The notes: generated by a model not told the origin, from the letters alone. A stretch of 22,588 nt of DNA from Dunaliella salina (GCA_002284615.2 MU069439.1:614913-637500), one strand, 5' to 3'. Shown: positions 9,254 through 18,857, counted from the stretch's first letter. A program made the numbers and translations.

Positions 9254-9681
9254 CTTATGGAGCCCCGAAATGCAGCCTTGTGGTGCAAAAAGGCAGGGAG
9301 CCCTTGACATGGGCTGAAGGAAGCGGAAGTGAGAGGAGGGCAACGGTCCGCCCAAGGAGCTTTGCACCCCGCCTTAACCCTGAGCTGGTGCAAAAGGTGA
9401 CTGAGCGTGACAAGAGGGTGGCTGATGCCATTGCATGCAGCCCTTGCCTTGCCACCTCCTCCCCCCCAGGGGGGGGCAGGCCCAGAGTCCTGCCTGTGGT
9501 CCAAGCAGCATCTAGACCCAAGGTAATGCGGGTGCAGCTTCTCAACATCCATCCTCGATGGGGGGGCAGAGGCAAGGGGAGGGGCAGAGGGTGTGTGCGT
9601 GGAGAGGCTTTGAAGCCGAAGGCGGTGTTTCAGGACACCACAGAATCCTCAGACGTAGAGATGGAGGAAGGGGATGAGTAG
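9254..9681 (+). CDS. 3' terminal exon, basic Gly/Arg and acidic-tail protein (5' incomplete)
   Basis: The frame is open from 9253 to a TAG at 9679-9681. The true exon start is probably at an acceptor such as GGCAG ending at 9296. The encoded C-terminal part of about 130 residues has a charged segment (LNPELVQKVTERDKRVADA), then a Pro/Gly stretch, then a Gly/Arg-rich run (GGRGKGRGRG) and an acidic end (SSDVEMEEGDE). This layout is common in nucleic-acid-binding proteins, but no domain is diagnostic. TGTAAATAAA at 9771-9780 combines both poly(A) signal types 90 bases after the stop, supporting a real 3' end. Upstream exons were not found. Confidence 0.4.
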
Positions 9682-9770
9682 AAAACGAAGAGCCAGTGCA
9701 TGAGAGGCGAAAATGTAGAAGTTGGCAAATTTTGAGTCTTCCTGAACGACCTCGTAAAACCTTAAAAACT

Positions 9771-9780
9771 TGTAAATAAA
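9771..9780 (+). promoter_or_regulatory. Poly(A) signal, TGTAA overlapping AATAAA
   Basis: TGTAAATAAA lies 90 bases after the stop of the + strand exon ending at 9681. It is the clearest poly(A) signal candidate on this strand. Confidence 0.45.
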
Positions 9781-9902
9781 TCAATGAAATTGTTTTGGCA
9801 CCACGCAATAAACAAGCGTCGCAAGACATTAGCGGCGCTACAATATGCATTTAAAGTGCTTGAAAGGCCTCCCAAACTAGCATCTCCACCTTGAATTTTT
9901 AG

Positions 9903-10172
9903 GTCACGTCTCACAACAGCTTCAAAGTGTGGAGGGACTTGGTTGGTCTCTTAAACTACCCAGGGCTCACATGCTTGAAGGGCTCTATGTACAACTTACA
10001 GACAGGGCTGTGCTATATGCATGACATCATTGATTCTCCCCAAGAGCAGCCCTTCCCAACCAGTCTGACATATGGATCCATGCCTCATGATCTAGTCCTC
10101 GCACACCCTGAGCAACCAGAATCTCCAATGATCCAGGCACTGAAAGCATTTGCATCCTACTATCATGCGTGA
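9903..10172 (+). CDS. Possible terminal exon, unknown protein
   Basis: After a strong acceptor (CACCTTGAATTTTTAG, ending 9902) the frame starts in phase 0 with VTSHNSFKVWRDLVGLLNYP. It runs 89 codons to a TGA at 10170-10172, ending IQALKAFASYYHA. TGTAA follows at 10178-10182 and 10190-10194. No family is recognised. It could be an alternative last exon of the 9254-9681 gene, because AAG|GTAATG near 9521 in that exon is also phase 0, or part of a separate gene or element. Confidence 0.35.
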   Translation, partial: VTSHNSFKVWRDLVGLLNYPGLTCLKGSMYNLQTGLCYMHDIIDSPQEQPFPTSLTYGSMPHDLVLAHPEQPESPMIQALKAFASYYHA

Positions 10173-10648
10173 TGGGGTGTAATGGGGGGTGTAAAGGGGC
10201 CATCATGGGTGTCCATGGGCCAAGTTCTGGCAGAGGGGGTGAAGTTCTTCGTACTGGCAATTTCAAATTCGCCAACGGTTTGAAAAAGTTCTAATACTAC
10301 CCATCCTTGATTGCCAACAAGTGGCCTGTGCAGGGTTTGGTGACGCACTGGCACGCAGATGTCCCCACATCCAATTATGCAGCAAAAGCACAGCCCAAAT
10401 TGACGAATTCCACTACTGCTATGGGGGACAAGAGCTGTTTGGCTCATGGTCAGGGGAGTTCAAGGGATTATTAGAGCTTTCAGGACTGCCCGAATGCCAT
10501 TTCAACATCTGTCGAATCTACCTGACCTGCCTTTAAAGAACTATGGGTCCATGTGCCAGAGAAAAAGCCCAGGTGTGAGTGAGTGTGAAGTAATCATACG
10601 TATGTCAGCCTTCTTCACATACCCACCAGCATCATAAAGGAAGGTTTC

Positions 10649-10650
<2 letters not shown>
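10173..10650. other. No assigned gene
   Basis: A + frame (10321-10536) follows an acceptor-like CCTGTGCAG and reads CSKSTAQIDEFHYCYGGQEL in its middle. It has no known domain or poly(A) signal nearby. It may be a diverged exon of the same unknown element as 9903-10172. Confidence 0.35.
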
Positions 10651-10712
<62 letters not shown>

Positions 10713-10934
10713 TGCATGTGCGCATGCAAGCGCATGTCAGCCTGTTTGGGTGCATAGAAGTTTGCTCGCATGCATGTGTCTGNNNNNNNNNNNNNNNNNN
10801 NNNNNNNNNNNNNNNNNNNNNNNNNNNNNNNNNNNNNNNNNNNNNNNNNNNNNNNNNNNNNNNNNNNNNNNNNNNNNNNNNNNNNNNNNNNNNNNNNNNN
10901 NNNNNNNNNNNNNNNNNNNNNNNNNNNNNNNNNN

Positions 10935-10986
<52 letters not shown>
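10651..10986. repeat. (GT)n microsatellite with a 152-base assembly gap
   Basis: (GT)30 spans 10651-10710. A 72-base non-repeat piece (10711-10782, rich in TGCATG steps) is followed by Ns at 10783-10934 and another GT run at 10935-10986. The gap length is an assembly estimate. The open frames crossing it are translations of the repeat and of N. Confidence 0.97.
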
Positions 10987-10987
<1 letters not shown>

Positions 10988-11329
10988 CATGGCTGAACTC
11001 GACCTAGCTGTGGAACCAACACTTTGCCCGAGATAATGTCAAACAATTTCGGGTTCTACCCGACTGAGTCCTTGGAAGCATCGGGTTTGACCCGACCGGA
11101 TTCCGCCTGCGCCTCCGACACAGGTCAAATCCTTGCAATTAGTTCAGAAACCCGAGGGCATTCTGTCATTTTCGGGCAAGTACAAAATATAGCAGTGGTT
11201 ATGGACAAACAACTATTTAACATTAACAAAACTACATACCGCGCAGAAATCAACTCATCCTGCACCCCCCCAAAAAATTAATCAGTTTTGCAGCCACGCA
11301 TCAACAGCGCAGCCAAAAAATCAATTATT
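10987..11329. other. Intergenic, CCCGA/TCGGG-rich
   Basis: Between 11048 and 11180 the motif CCCGA or its complement TCGGG occurs about seven times, in both orientations, allowing small hairpins (for example CGGGTTTGACCCG at 11082-11094). This is downstream of the LysM gene's probable poly(A) site. No exon was found. Confidence 0.4.
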
Positions 11330-11334
11330 TTACA
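11330..11334 (-). promoter_or_regulatory. TGTAA poly(A) signal of the LysM gene
   Basis: On - , TGTAA lies 30 bases after the proposed TGA stop (11364-11366). It supports ending the gene in the short last exon at 11364-11377. Confidence 0.4.
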
Positions 11335-11363
11335 CAGCGCGCATGGGCACTATTGGACCGTTT

Positions 11364-13437
11364 TCACCTCTTGCACTCTGTGGTAATTAACACAACCGCG
11401 CGCCCTTGGAATAATACATTTTATGTGCACGCACTCATCATGCACGGCAAAAAATGATAATTGTGCACGGTAATATAGTTTTTGTGGTACATTGTGCCGT
11501 TAAGGTCACCCTCTTACCTGGGTCTTTATAGAACTTCATCCATGCCAGCACAAACCCACACACTCCTAGCACTGCAGGAAAGAAAAAGGGTTGTAGGGGC
11601 AGGACAAACATGAGCTTCAAATGTCAGGATGAGTCAAGAAGCCTAAGGCACTGAAGTTAGGAGCTGCCATGTCAATGCTTCAAGGTGTGGAAATCCGTAC
11701 ATGCCCATAGTGGAAAAAGGGACACTTGGCCACAGGGTGGGGAGACTCAGGCATTTGCAGCAAAACAGGCCACTGTGTCACCAGGTGCGGAAATCCCTGC
11801 ACGCCCTTTGCTGAATAACAGGCCCTGTGCCAATAAGTGCTGAGATTGCATGTCCTAAGAATGCCACCAGGTGCAGAAATCTATGTGTGCAATTGAGAGT
11901 CAGGGCGCCCTGTGTCCTGCCCTACTTGTCCTGCTGTGGGTGATCATATAAGCAGCTTCATGGTGCAAAGGTTGGACGCATGCACATGCTCATGCACATG
12001 CACACACACACACACACCCTCTCATGATCATGTGATATTTCATTGATGCATGGTCTGGCTCCCATCCACTCACAACACAAGCATACACGCTGCTGTCATC
12101 TAGCTTCGGAGAGCCTTCGCGGCATCCTTGCAAGGAATCCTGCTTTGCCACAGGCAGAGCAGTGCAAATGCCCAAAGTTTAAATCGTTAAACTCACATGC
12201 GCCCACGCCAATGACGAATGGGTTGCGTGCCGCCTCAAAAAACTCTCTAGGCAGGACACCCGAGCCAATCAACATCTCCCGCTCTCGCACAGTGTACTTG
12301 TCAGCAGGCAGCTTGATGAGCTGGTTTTCTGCATTTCAGAAGTCCACATCCAGCCCGGGTAAGGAAAAAAGCAAGCTTGAGGAAGGAAATATATGGACCA
12401 ACTGAGTGTGCAATGTGCATGCATGCATTTGTACCTGTATGCATCTGTTTGAATGAGAAGGGTGTCCTCAGATGTGTGCTGCGCAAAATTGTGCTCCCAG
12501 ATGGGCAGGTGAAGAAGTGGTTTGATGACAATACAGACATGGTCACATCCATGCCAACTTGATCCTCTCAATCTGCGTCCCATGAGTTGTGGCACTTGTC
12601 TGTCAATACACTGTTTCAGACTCACCACTCAGATGTTGCAAGTCCACGCCTGGGTTCAGGGATTGCATCTCCGTCATGTTGATGCCACGCCTGGACATGA
12701 TATCATTAATGGTCTCTCCCTTGCGCACAGGGTACATGCGGTATTCTCCTTTGCCCTCGCCAATCCCCTCCAGGATCTCTTTGTCTCGCACAGAGAGCTT
12801 GTTGGCTGGCAGAAGAATGGTTTGCCCCTCAGAGACCTTCTGCCCGGCAACGTCTGGATTCATGCTCGTCAGCTGCTCCACAGTCACATCTGAAGGACAC
12901 AGTTCATGGGGGGGTATACATCAGCACTGTGCATTTCTGCGCGAAAAACGAAACTGCCCCAGGAATTCCCACCGACCGCGGGAACTGCAAAGCAGGTGCA
13001 GGTATGCGCAGTGTTAATCTGCAGCTCACTCACATTCCATGCCCTCATTCCTAACAGCAACATGTTGGGGGTGTGTTTGCCATCTTCCTACTGATTCTTC
13101 ACACCATGACCCTGCTGCTTCTACACACCTCTCTTCTTCGCAATCGACTCCAAGGTGTCCCCCTTGCGCAGCGTGTACGGCCTGACCTCGCCGAAGGCAC
13201 CTGGTGCTACTGCGCACACCTTCAGGGTCGTCCTCCTGGAAGTACCTCGCACGCAAGACTGGGAAGGGAAAGGGAAGAAGCGGGTTGTTCAGTGTCGATG
13301 CCCCTGGGAACTCAGGGGACATCAGACATGAGAGAAGGCCCGTGCACTATTGTACCCACACTCACCACCAGGGGCACGCGCGTGCCGGCACCCACTACAG
13401 GAGCAGAGCTAGTGCCCAAACGTCCTTGTGCAAGCAT
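11364..13437 (-). CDS. Plastid-type membrane protein with two LysM domains
   Basis: Six exons on -: 13366-13437 (ATG at 13437), 13129-13258, 12626-12889, 12197-12328, 11518-11571 and 11364-11377. All introns are GT-AG. The first junction is phase 0 and the other four are phase 1, and every join keeps the frame, giving about 221 residues. Residues 1-45 lack acidic residues and are rich in Ser/Thr/Arg/Ala, with SRRTTLKVCAVA resembling a chloroplast transit-peptide cleavage region. LysM 1 (about 52-98) begins YTLRKGDTLESIAKKR and ends GQTILLPANK. LysM 2 (about 117-166) begins YPVRKGETINDIMSRRG and ends NQLIKLPADK. A hydrophobic segment, FVIGVGALLGVCGFVLAWM (about 193-211), is encoded across an intron, with a short basic tail. 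LysM domains bind N-acetylglucosamine polymers such as peptidoglycan or chitin. Plastid location and single-pass anchoring are inferred. The last 4-codon exon is the least certain part. Confidence 0.88.
11681..11930. repeat. Degenerate ~50-bp tandem repeat in an intron
   Basis: Related units start near 11681, 11731, 11781, 11831 and 11867. The clearest share the core CAGGTGCGGAAATCC or close variants (11681, 11781, 11867). The array lies in the fourth to fifth exon intron of the LysM gene. Confidence 0.5.
12001..12017. repeat. (CA)8 microsatellite in a LysM gene intron
   Basis: A short CA run flanked by CATGCACATG sequences, inside the intron between 11572 and 12196. Confidence 0.9.
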
Positions 13438-13587
13438 GGTAGTGAATTCGCTCCAACAAAATAGAATACAAAATGCAGTGTTACGGTTCCAAATATCTAA
13501 TGTTTATTAAGCTTTGCTTTTCTTTCCAGGATTTGCATTTGTTTAGCAACCGAGTAAACAGAGGAAGCTCGCGCTTGTGATTCGTTG

Positions 13588-13602
13588 TTTTATATAAATA
13601 TT
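13588..13602 (-). promoter_or_regulatory. TATA-like element upstream of the LysM gene
   Basis: On - the sequence reads ATATTTATATAAAACA, about 155 bases upstream of the proposed ATG. That would give a 5' untranslated region of roughly 120 bases. The site is nearly palindromic, so it could serve either strand. Supported by position and sequence only. Confidence 0.35.
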
Positions 13603-14380
13603 GAAGTTTAGCGTGCTTGTATGTTGTTGCTTAACAGGCACGTAGCTAGCTTTCACATTCCTTTGGATTGTGAGGTTGTTTCAAAAAGTGCTGATTGCTC
13701 ATGCGCACCATGCTTGCTTCTCCCTGAAAAGAGAAGGAATCCCAGAGGAGGGCGACGGGGGCCTCAAATGGGGTTACTCAAATGCCCCTTGTTGGCAATT
13801 ATCAAGCTAGGCACCACAATGCCAAAATGTGGCCCTATCCAACACATCCAAGCTTTAATATGGCCAGTCGGAGGCACAGGTGCCTAACTGGCCGTGGTGT
13901 ACCTCTGCATTTCACAATCAAACCTCCATTCCAGGCCACCTGCAGCACCAAATTGAGTGATTTTTGTGATTTGGTGTCCTTGTGTCAAAATAGTATCATG
14001 GCAAGACATGTGACAGACAAAGGACCAACCAGAGGGTGACAAGCCGCTGATGAATCTTTGTAATCCAAGAAAAATTGAATTCTGAGTCTCCAAGTGCCTG
14101 AGTAAGTGTTCATGCTTTACCAAGTGTGCAAGTGCCTCAAATGTTAAGAGTCCCTTGGCTCTATGATTTTGTGTCCTGATGCTGGACTGCTCTTTCGGCC
14201 TTGCTAATTGTTACCTGCTCTCGCTGCATCTGGGGTCATGGCAAGGATGCTCTTGTATTATTTACTATGCTTCATTGAGGTGTTCGAAAGCATTTCTGTA
14301 AATTTTAAGTGCACAAGGTTCAAACGGGGTCAGGTGTCACATTTGCTGTGGCACTTGTGAGGTTACAGAGGGCTTTTGCG
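13603..14380. other. Intergenic upstream of the LysM gene
   Basis: Several short frames exist on both strands, but no splice-supported exon or known domain is visible. It may contain the distal promoter of the LysM gene on - and the start of an unseen gene on +. Confidence 0.4.
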
Positions 14381-14577
14381 TCGGAATGTTGCATTTCATT
14401 ACAGGACCGTTACTAGCTGGGTTACTAGCTGGTTTCTCAGTTAGTAACATAGACCGCAACCATGCAGTAACCACGGGTTTCCTTGTAAAACCCTGATGAT
14501 TACTGCACGGTTCCGGTCCATGTTCCTAGCTGAGAAACCAGCTAGTAACGGTCTTGTAATGAAATACAACATTCCGA
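14381..14577. mobile_element. Foldback element with ~80-bp inverted arms
   Basis: The left arm starts TCGGAATGTTGCATTTCATT at 14381. The right arm, read as its reverse complement from 14577, starts TCGGAATGTTGTATTTCATT. Similarity continues through the ACTAGCTGGTTTCTCAG region and ACCATGCAGTAA (14459-14470) against ACCGTGCAGTAA (inverse of 14500-14511), almost to the centre, where GGGTTT and AAACCC close the stem. The left arm carries an extra 12-bp tandem copy of GTTACTAGCTGG. Nearly the whole 197 bp is one hairpin without coding capacity, as in foldback MITEs. Confidence 0.85.
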
Positions 14578-15609
14578 TGTGTACTAGCTACAAGGTGTGC
14601 TTGTTGAGAAACTTCCGTTTCGCGAAACCCTGGAAACTCTCTTTAGAGCCAAGCCCGCCGCTGTGCTGTGCTACCATGGTGCCTTGCTTCTTGGCTGCTT
14701 TGCCTACTGGCAGCGGCTTGTAAACAGTTGGCGAGGTTCAGCTTTTCAGCCATTTTCCCTTTAAGAAATCCAGCGCCAGGGGTGCCAAAGGACAATTTTT
14801 GACTTCCTTTTTTCTAATTCCTGAATATCCTGGATATTAGCGCGGTGTATGGAGGTCACAAACACAAAAATTTGGGAGTGAAAATGGAGCGGTGGGCCTT
14901 TTTTGGGTGATTTGAGGCCAGGAGAGTGATCTGGGGACCTCTGATTCAGATAATTTTTTGTTGGACATGATTGTTCATGGAACAATAATGGTTGGCATGG
15001 TTAGGTTTAAGAGAGAAAGTTCGGAAAGAACGTATCCAATGGAGTAGGCCAGTTGACCCCTCCTGAAGGAATTCTACACAATCAGGGGAAACTCACCTGA
15101 CATCAACTTGAATTGAATTGAGGAATAAGAAAAGAAAAGCTATGCAGGCAGGACCTTATGTGCTTCATGTGTTGCTAAACAACAGCTTCGGAAGCTGAAC
15201 ATGTATTTTTTGGTGAAGGATCGAAATAGAGTGCAAGCGACTCCATGTTTAGAAATGCAGCTTCTGGTTTTCAGATTTAGAGAACTCTGCAAGTTGAAGC
15301 AAAATATGCAGCTGAACTGGATTTCATGCGTTGCCCTGCACCTCCTTCCTCAACGTGCTCTCTGGTGGCTCCGGAGCCCTAACTTGCCCACCATTCAGCA
15401 TGTCCATTCTTTCGTATGTCTGCTTTCATGAATCACATTTTCATATGAAGGAGCAGTGCTGCTACTCTTCCACTTTGCTGCTGGAGCTACATTGCTATAG
15501 GCAGCTTATGCATGCAGGGGTACCTCACAACCAAATGTTGAGCAAATTGAGATTTATTGCCCTTGCGAGAAAGCATAGAATGATTCCTAAGGGGGGTGCA
15601 GGATTAAGA
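14578..15609. other. Intergenic, one possible LINE tail
   Basis: At 15127-15153 the inverse-strand motif GAAAAGAAAAGCTATGCAGG matches the 3' tail of LINE copies E and G, so a very short 3' fragment may be inserted here. No gene was identified in the rest. Confidence 0.4.
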
Positions 15610-16695
15610 CGGGAAAGAAAAGAAAAAAAAAGAAAAACCATGTAGGCTGAGAAACTCTCCTTACATCAATTGAGGAAAGGGAGACACATTTGCTCAAAAA
15701 AGAGCCGTGAGTCCCCTAAACCACAAGGTATGAAAAAGAGAGAGCTAATATGGATCTGGAGGGTTGCTAGAAGCACCTGGCTCTAGAACCTGGCTGTGGA
15801 AAGTATTCTTGTTTTCAATAGTGCAGCGTGTGGAGACTAGTTTGTGAGCATATTGAACAGAATGGGCATAAAGTTGTTGAGCAAGCTTTGTGGCACGCCG
15901 GTGATCCAATCCTAGTTGTTTGAATTGCTTCAGGGTATGCTCAGTGTAAATAGTTCCACCTTCACCCATGAGAATAGGGTGAATTGTAAAAGCTGTAGCA
16001 TTAACAAGTTCAAAGGCATGCATGCTGCTGCTTTGCTGCGTTCAACTGATGCTCTGGCCTTGTGTCTTCACAGACTTGATTTCTATACCTTAAAGAAATC
16101 AAGGTGCACATGGCGTTCATTCGCATTAAGGTCATGGGGTTGCCTCATGCAGCTAGTTCTGGAGGTCTTCCGTGAGGAGCTGTGCAAAGCGTGATGGGAA
16201 TGGATAGGGGAAATACCGGTTGAAGTATGTTTGGCATTAAAATGGGTGGTTAAAACAGCATCTGGTCGACTGGCGTTGAGTCGTTTTCTCCCTGGAAGGT
16301 TGCGAGGGAAGAAGTAAGCAGGTAAAGTTCTGTTTGAGGCATGTGTAGGGAGTTGGAGGTTGCGTTGAGCAAGCTTAAAATCGCTTCTTAAGTCTGTGTA
16401 TGCTAGGCCTGCCCCTACAGGGCATTTGCTCAGAGCTTTTGTAATCATCCTGCCTGCAATGTTATGGCGTTCAGTTCTCATGTTGGAGATGATATGGTTT
16501 TGGCAGCCTAAGAGCATGTGCAGTGCGCTGTTTAGATAATGGTAGCCTGGGAGGGGGCAAAATGGATCAGTTGATTTTTTAAAACGCATTGCATATTTTT
16601 GGTTGATGTGGGTGCCTGTGCGGTACTGCAGGATGGTATGCTTCTTGGGTACAGAGATGTTGGGCATATTTCTGAAGGCGTTCAAGTTTTTTTAA
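15610..16695 (-). mobile_element. 5'-truncated LINE, knuckle and endonuclease (copy G)
   Basis: This is the longest LINE remnant. A 200-codon frame on - (16083-16685) holds a knuckle-like segment (CPLPG, then LHMLLGC near 16500-16562; the second Cys of the expected CPxC is Pro). It is followed by MRTERHNIAGRMITKALSK, then NASRPDAVL (PD motif near 16258-16270) and RHVHL. After frame breaks come EIK and CEDTRPEHQL (near 16040-16080), then a second frame (15745-16023) with TIHPILMGEGGTIYTEHTL, LGL and ASNPPDPY plus a stop. The 3' tail on - is a long T-rich run near 15612-15640. It shares the ending of copies E and H. Reverse transcriptase motifs are absent because the 5' part is missing. Confidence 0.82.
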
Positions 16696-16699
16696 TATA

Positions 16700-17433
16700 T
16701 TTGCGGTTTGATAGTAAAAGAAGAAGCCTGTTTTGGCATTGGCATATTTGTTCAGGTTTGGTGTCAGAGGAAAATTTTAGCTCAATGAGGTGGATACCTC
16801 CGTTTGGAATTTATATTCTGCTGATGACCTCTGCAAACTTGGCCTAACCAAAGACAAAGCTCACAAAACTGCCAAAGAACTCCATTATCACGCTGTTAAG
16901 TCCCCAACAAAAATTCACAACACCAAAAATGCCATCCAATTCAGTAACATAAGCAACGGGGTTTCGGGGAGGGGGCTACAGGGAGGGCTGCGTACAGGAC
17001 AGCGAGGCACGCAGCCGGACGGATGGCCGATGACCCGCCGGACCCTGATTAGCTGGGCTGCTCATAACTAGCCTTCTCTGGTGGGGCTCACTGTTAGTGC
17101 CAGTGCTAACTGTTGGGTCTTTCCTTAATGCACGCTGGTTAGTGCCAGCGTAGACTTTACTTTACTTTGCTTCTGCTGATGATGCATGGAGTTTTTGCCT
17201 TTAAGGGGCAAAACTATAATGCCATCAGGGCGACTGAGCTGTGTAATTGGTGGTTGTCTGGATGGAAACAGCCAATGTAGGATGTTTTGGTGGACACTAT
17301 TTTGAACATCATCTTCAAGGAGCAAAGCCTCTCTACATTCCATGCACCTATAGATGCGTATAAGACCCTCAGCCTCCTTTGCTGATTGTTCCACTGCAGA
17401 TGCTGAGTGCTGTATTACTGTACAGTCCAACAC
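16700..17433 (-). mobile_element. LINE endonuclease fragment split by a later insertion (copy F)
   Basis: The two halves flank the insertion at 16828-17170. The upstream half (17183-17433 on -) reads HSASAVEQSAKEAEGLIRIY and then LSRPDGIIVLPLKGKN, with the PD motif. The other half (16700-16827) reads GGIHLIELKFSSDTKPEQ, with an intact E-L-K. The 3' end of this copy is missing; copy G begins near 16695. In the closest relative (copy B) the two motifs are about 25 residues apart, so the insertion explains the break. Confidence 0.75.
16828..17170 (+). mobile_element. 5'-truncated LINE insertion with target-site duplication (copy D)
   Basis: The 343-bp insertion lies between exact copies of TTCTGCTGATGA (16816-16827 and 17171-17182). 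It reads LCKLGLTKDKAHKTAKELHY and NTKNAIQFS on +, then the A/B/C-type 3' untranslated region with CTTTCCTTAATGCACGCTGG (near 17119) and a tail of TTTACTTTAC repeats. It is oriented opposite to its host copy F. The clean duplication and intact frame make it the youngest-looking copy here. Confidence 0.88.
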
Positions 17434-17819
17434 GCCTTAGAGACTTCATGAACCAAGCTGAAGTCATAGCATTAGCCAACTTTTTGTGTCGGCATGCTTG
17501 CTGGGACAGTTTGTGCAAACTTGACAGCGGCTGTGTGGTCATTCTTGTTTAGGGTGCAATCCAGCTCATTGTAGGTGTGAACATGCATTCGAGTTAACAC
17601 CAAGATTTCAGGGCCTTGACCATCTCTCCTGCACTTGGGACCTGGATGTCTAGAGTCTCCAGTCAAACATATCATGAGCTTTCCTTTCAAGACCTTTGTG
17701 CCAATTTATCAGTTGTGCTGGTACCTGGAGAACCTACACATTTTTGCATGACATTTTTGTGGTATTATGAGCACATGTTCTCTCAGCAGTTGACACTTTT
17801 GAACTTGACTTTCTTTTTC

Positions 17820-18006
17820 AGACTGGTCTGGTTACAGGCCTCAGTGTTTCCGCTCAGCTGCCCTTGTAGGCGGATATAGCGATGTAACCTTACCTTACCT
17901 TGCTGGGCACTGCTCTTCATTTTTGCCTGGACTCGTCTGGTTACAGACCTCTGTGCCTCCGCAGCTGCCCTTCTAGATGGATATAGAGAGTAACCTTACC
18001 TTACTG
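17820..18006 (+). repeat. Two copies of a module ending in TAACCTTACCTTAC
   Basis: Copy one (about 17820-17900) and copy two (about 17930-18006) share CTGGTTACAG, CTCAGCTGCCCTTGTAG or a variant, GGATATAG and the ending TAACCTTACCTTAC. The end resembles a short microsatellite tail as seen on some non-LTR elements, with TGTAA in copy one. The origin is uncertain. Confidence 0.6.
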
Positions 18007-18548
18007 TACAGTCCGTCAACTAATGAGACTTATCGTTTTATTTCTAATCTCATGGATATTTATTCTTAGGATGGAACAGTTCATCAGGCCGAGCAGCCAA
18101 ACAACCTGGCCTTCAGTGAAGGTCAAACCCAATTGTAACCTTGTAACCTTGTACAGTCCGTCATGACATGCAGTGTGCTACACAACCCGCTTTCAATTTC
18201 AACTTGAAGTCTTTGCATCACAGTTTTTTTTTTTACTCTTGCAGCCTAGCAGTCGCACATTGTGACTGATGGCTTATTGTGTCAACCCTTTCACTCCTCT
18301 CGCTGGCAAAAGCATTATTCCAGCTCTGTTTATTAAATAATGCTTGCTTTCAAGGCCATCGAACAATGGTTTGAATTTTCTAATCGCAAGCTAAGGAAAC
18401 CAAAATCATTGGAAACCACATATTACATGGCAATACTCTGAGTTGTTGGCGTGTACTAAGAAGATGAGACCAGAAGGCCAGGTTTGCAGGTCCATGCTGC
18501 TAAGGGCTGTCAACCCTGGTTCAAGAGGCATCACCGGTCACATGATCT

Positions 18549-18632
18549 CATCCATTAAGACACACCAATACATTTCCATGTAACACCATTCATCCATCAA
18601 GACACACCAAGACATCACCATGTAACACCATT
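18549..18632. repeat. 42-bp tandem duplication
   Basis: Two adjacent 42-bp units begin CATCCATTAAGACACACCAA and CATCCATCAAGACACACCAA. Both end in CATGTAACACCATT, so each contains one TGTAA on +. Confidence 0.8.
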
Positions 18633-18760
18633 TATAATGCAAAAAGGGCCCACTCAGCAAGACAGGACCACAGCTTGTGTTAGCAATTACCAGCATAAGA
18701 GCACAGTTCTTTAAAACATACCGAGTGACAAGCACCAGTACCTGTGTCCTGAGGGATGGC

Positions 18761-18857
18761 AAAACAAAACAAAGTTGAAGCCCATGCTGGACGGCTGCTT
18801 GAGTGCATTGAGGAAAGATTCGATCAGTGAGTGCTAGCACCACCAAGTCCTACCAGT
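18761..18857 (-). mobile_element. Short LINE 3' end next to the coiled-coil gene
   Basis: On - it reads AGCACTCACTGATCGAATCTTTCCTCAATGCACTC and continues to a TTTGTTTTGTTTT tail. It matches the A/B/C/D-type 3' untranslated region in order and spacing. It lies at the 3' end of the coiled-coil coding region, and the frame of the second duplicated unit there runs into it. Confidence 0.65.

Larger units (their letters stand above)
17434..18760. other. Repeat-rich intergenic DNA, no assigned gene
   Basis: A 72-codon frame on - (17472-17690) with GDSRHPGPKCRRDGQGPE has no known relatives that I can name. A doubled module follows (17820-18006), then TGTAACCTT motifs and a recurrent TGTACAGTCCGTCA (18006 and 18148). 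The features look like ends of retroelements or old transcripts rather than a gene. Confidence 0.4.

Noticed and set aside
9184..9575. Two overlapping long frames on - opposite the 9254-9681 exon
   Set aside because: They are antisense shadows of the GC-rich + strand exon, which has the better C-terminus and a poly(A) signal.
10541..11036. Long frames on both strands translating to alternating Val-Cys or Thr-His runs with X
   Set aside because: They are translations of the GT microsatellite and the N gap, not genes.
11277..11518. GGGGTGCAG on - near 11270 as the last acceptor of the LysM gene
   Set aside because: The site is preceded by a G run rather than pyrimidines and would give an immediate stop after DPG; the acceptor at 11378 with a nearby TGTAA is preferred, though not proven.
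13026..13322. 98-codon frame on - over LysM exon 2
   Set aside because: It is a shifted frame of the real exon; the LysM motif YTLRKGDT lies in another frame bounded by good splice sites.
18538..18846. 102-codon frame on - with a repeated Cys/Met/Trp-rich segment
   Set aside because: The repeat comes from the 42-bp tandem duplication and the frame runs into a LINE tail; hydrophobic content is a by-product.
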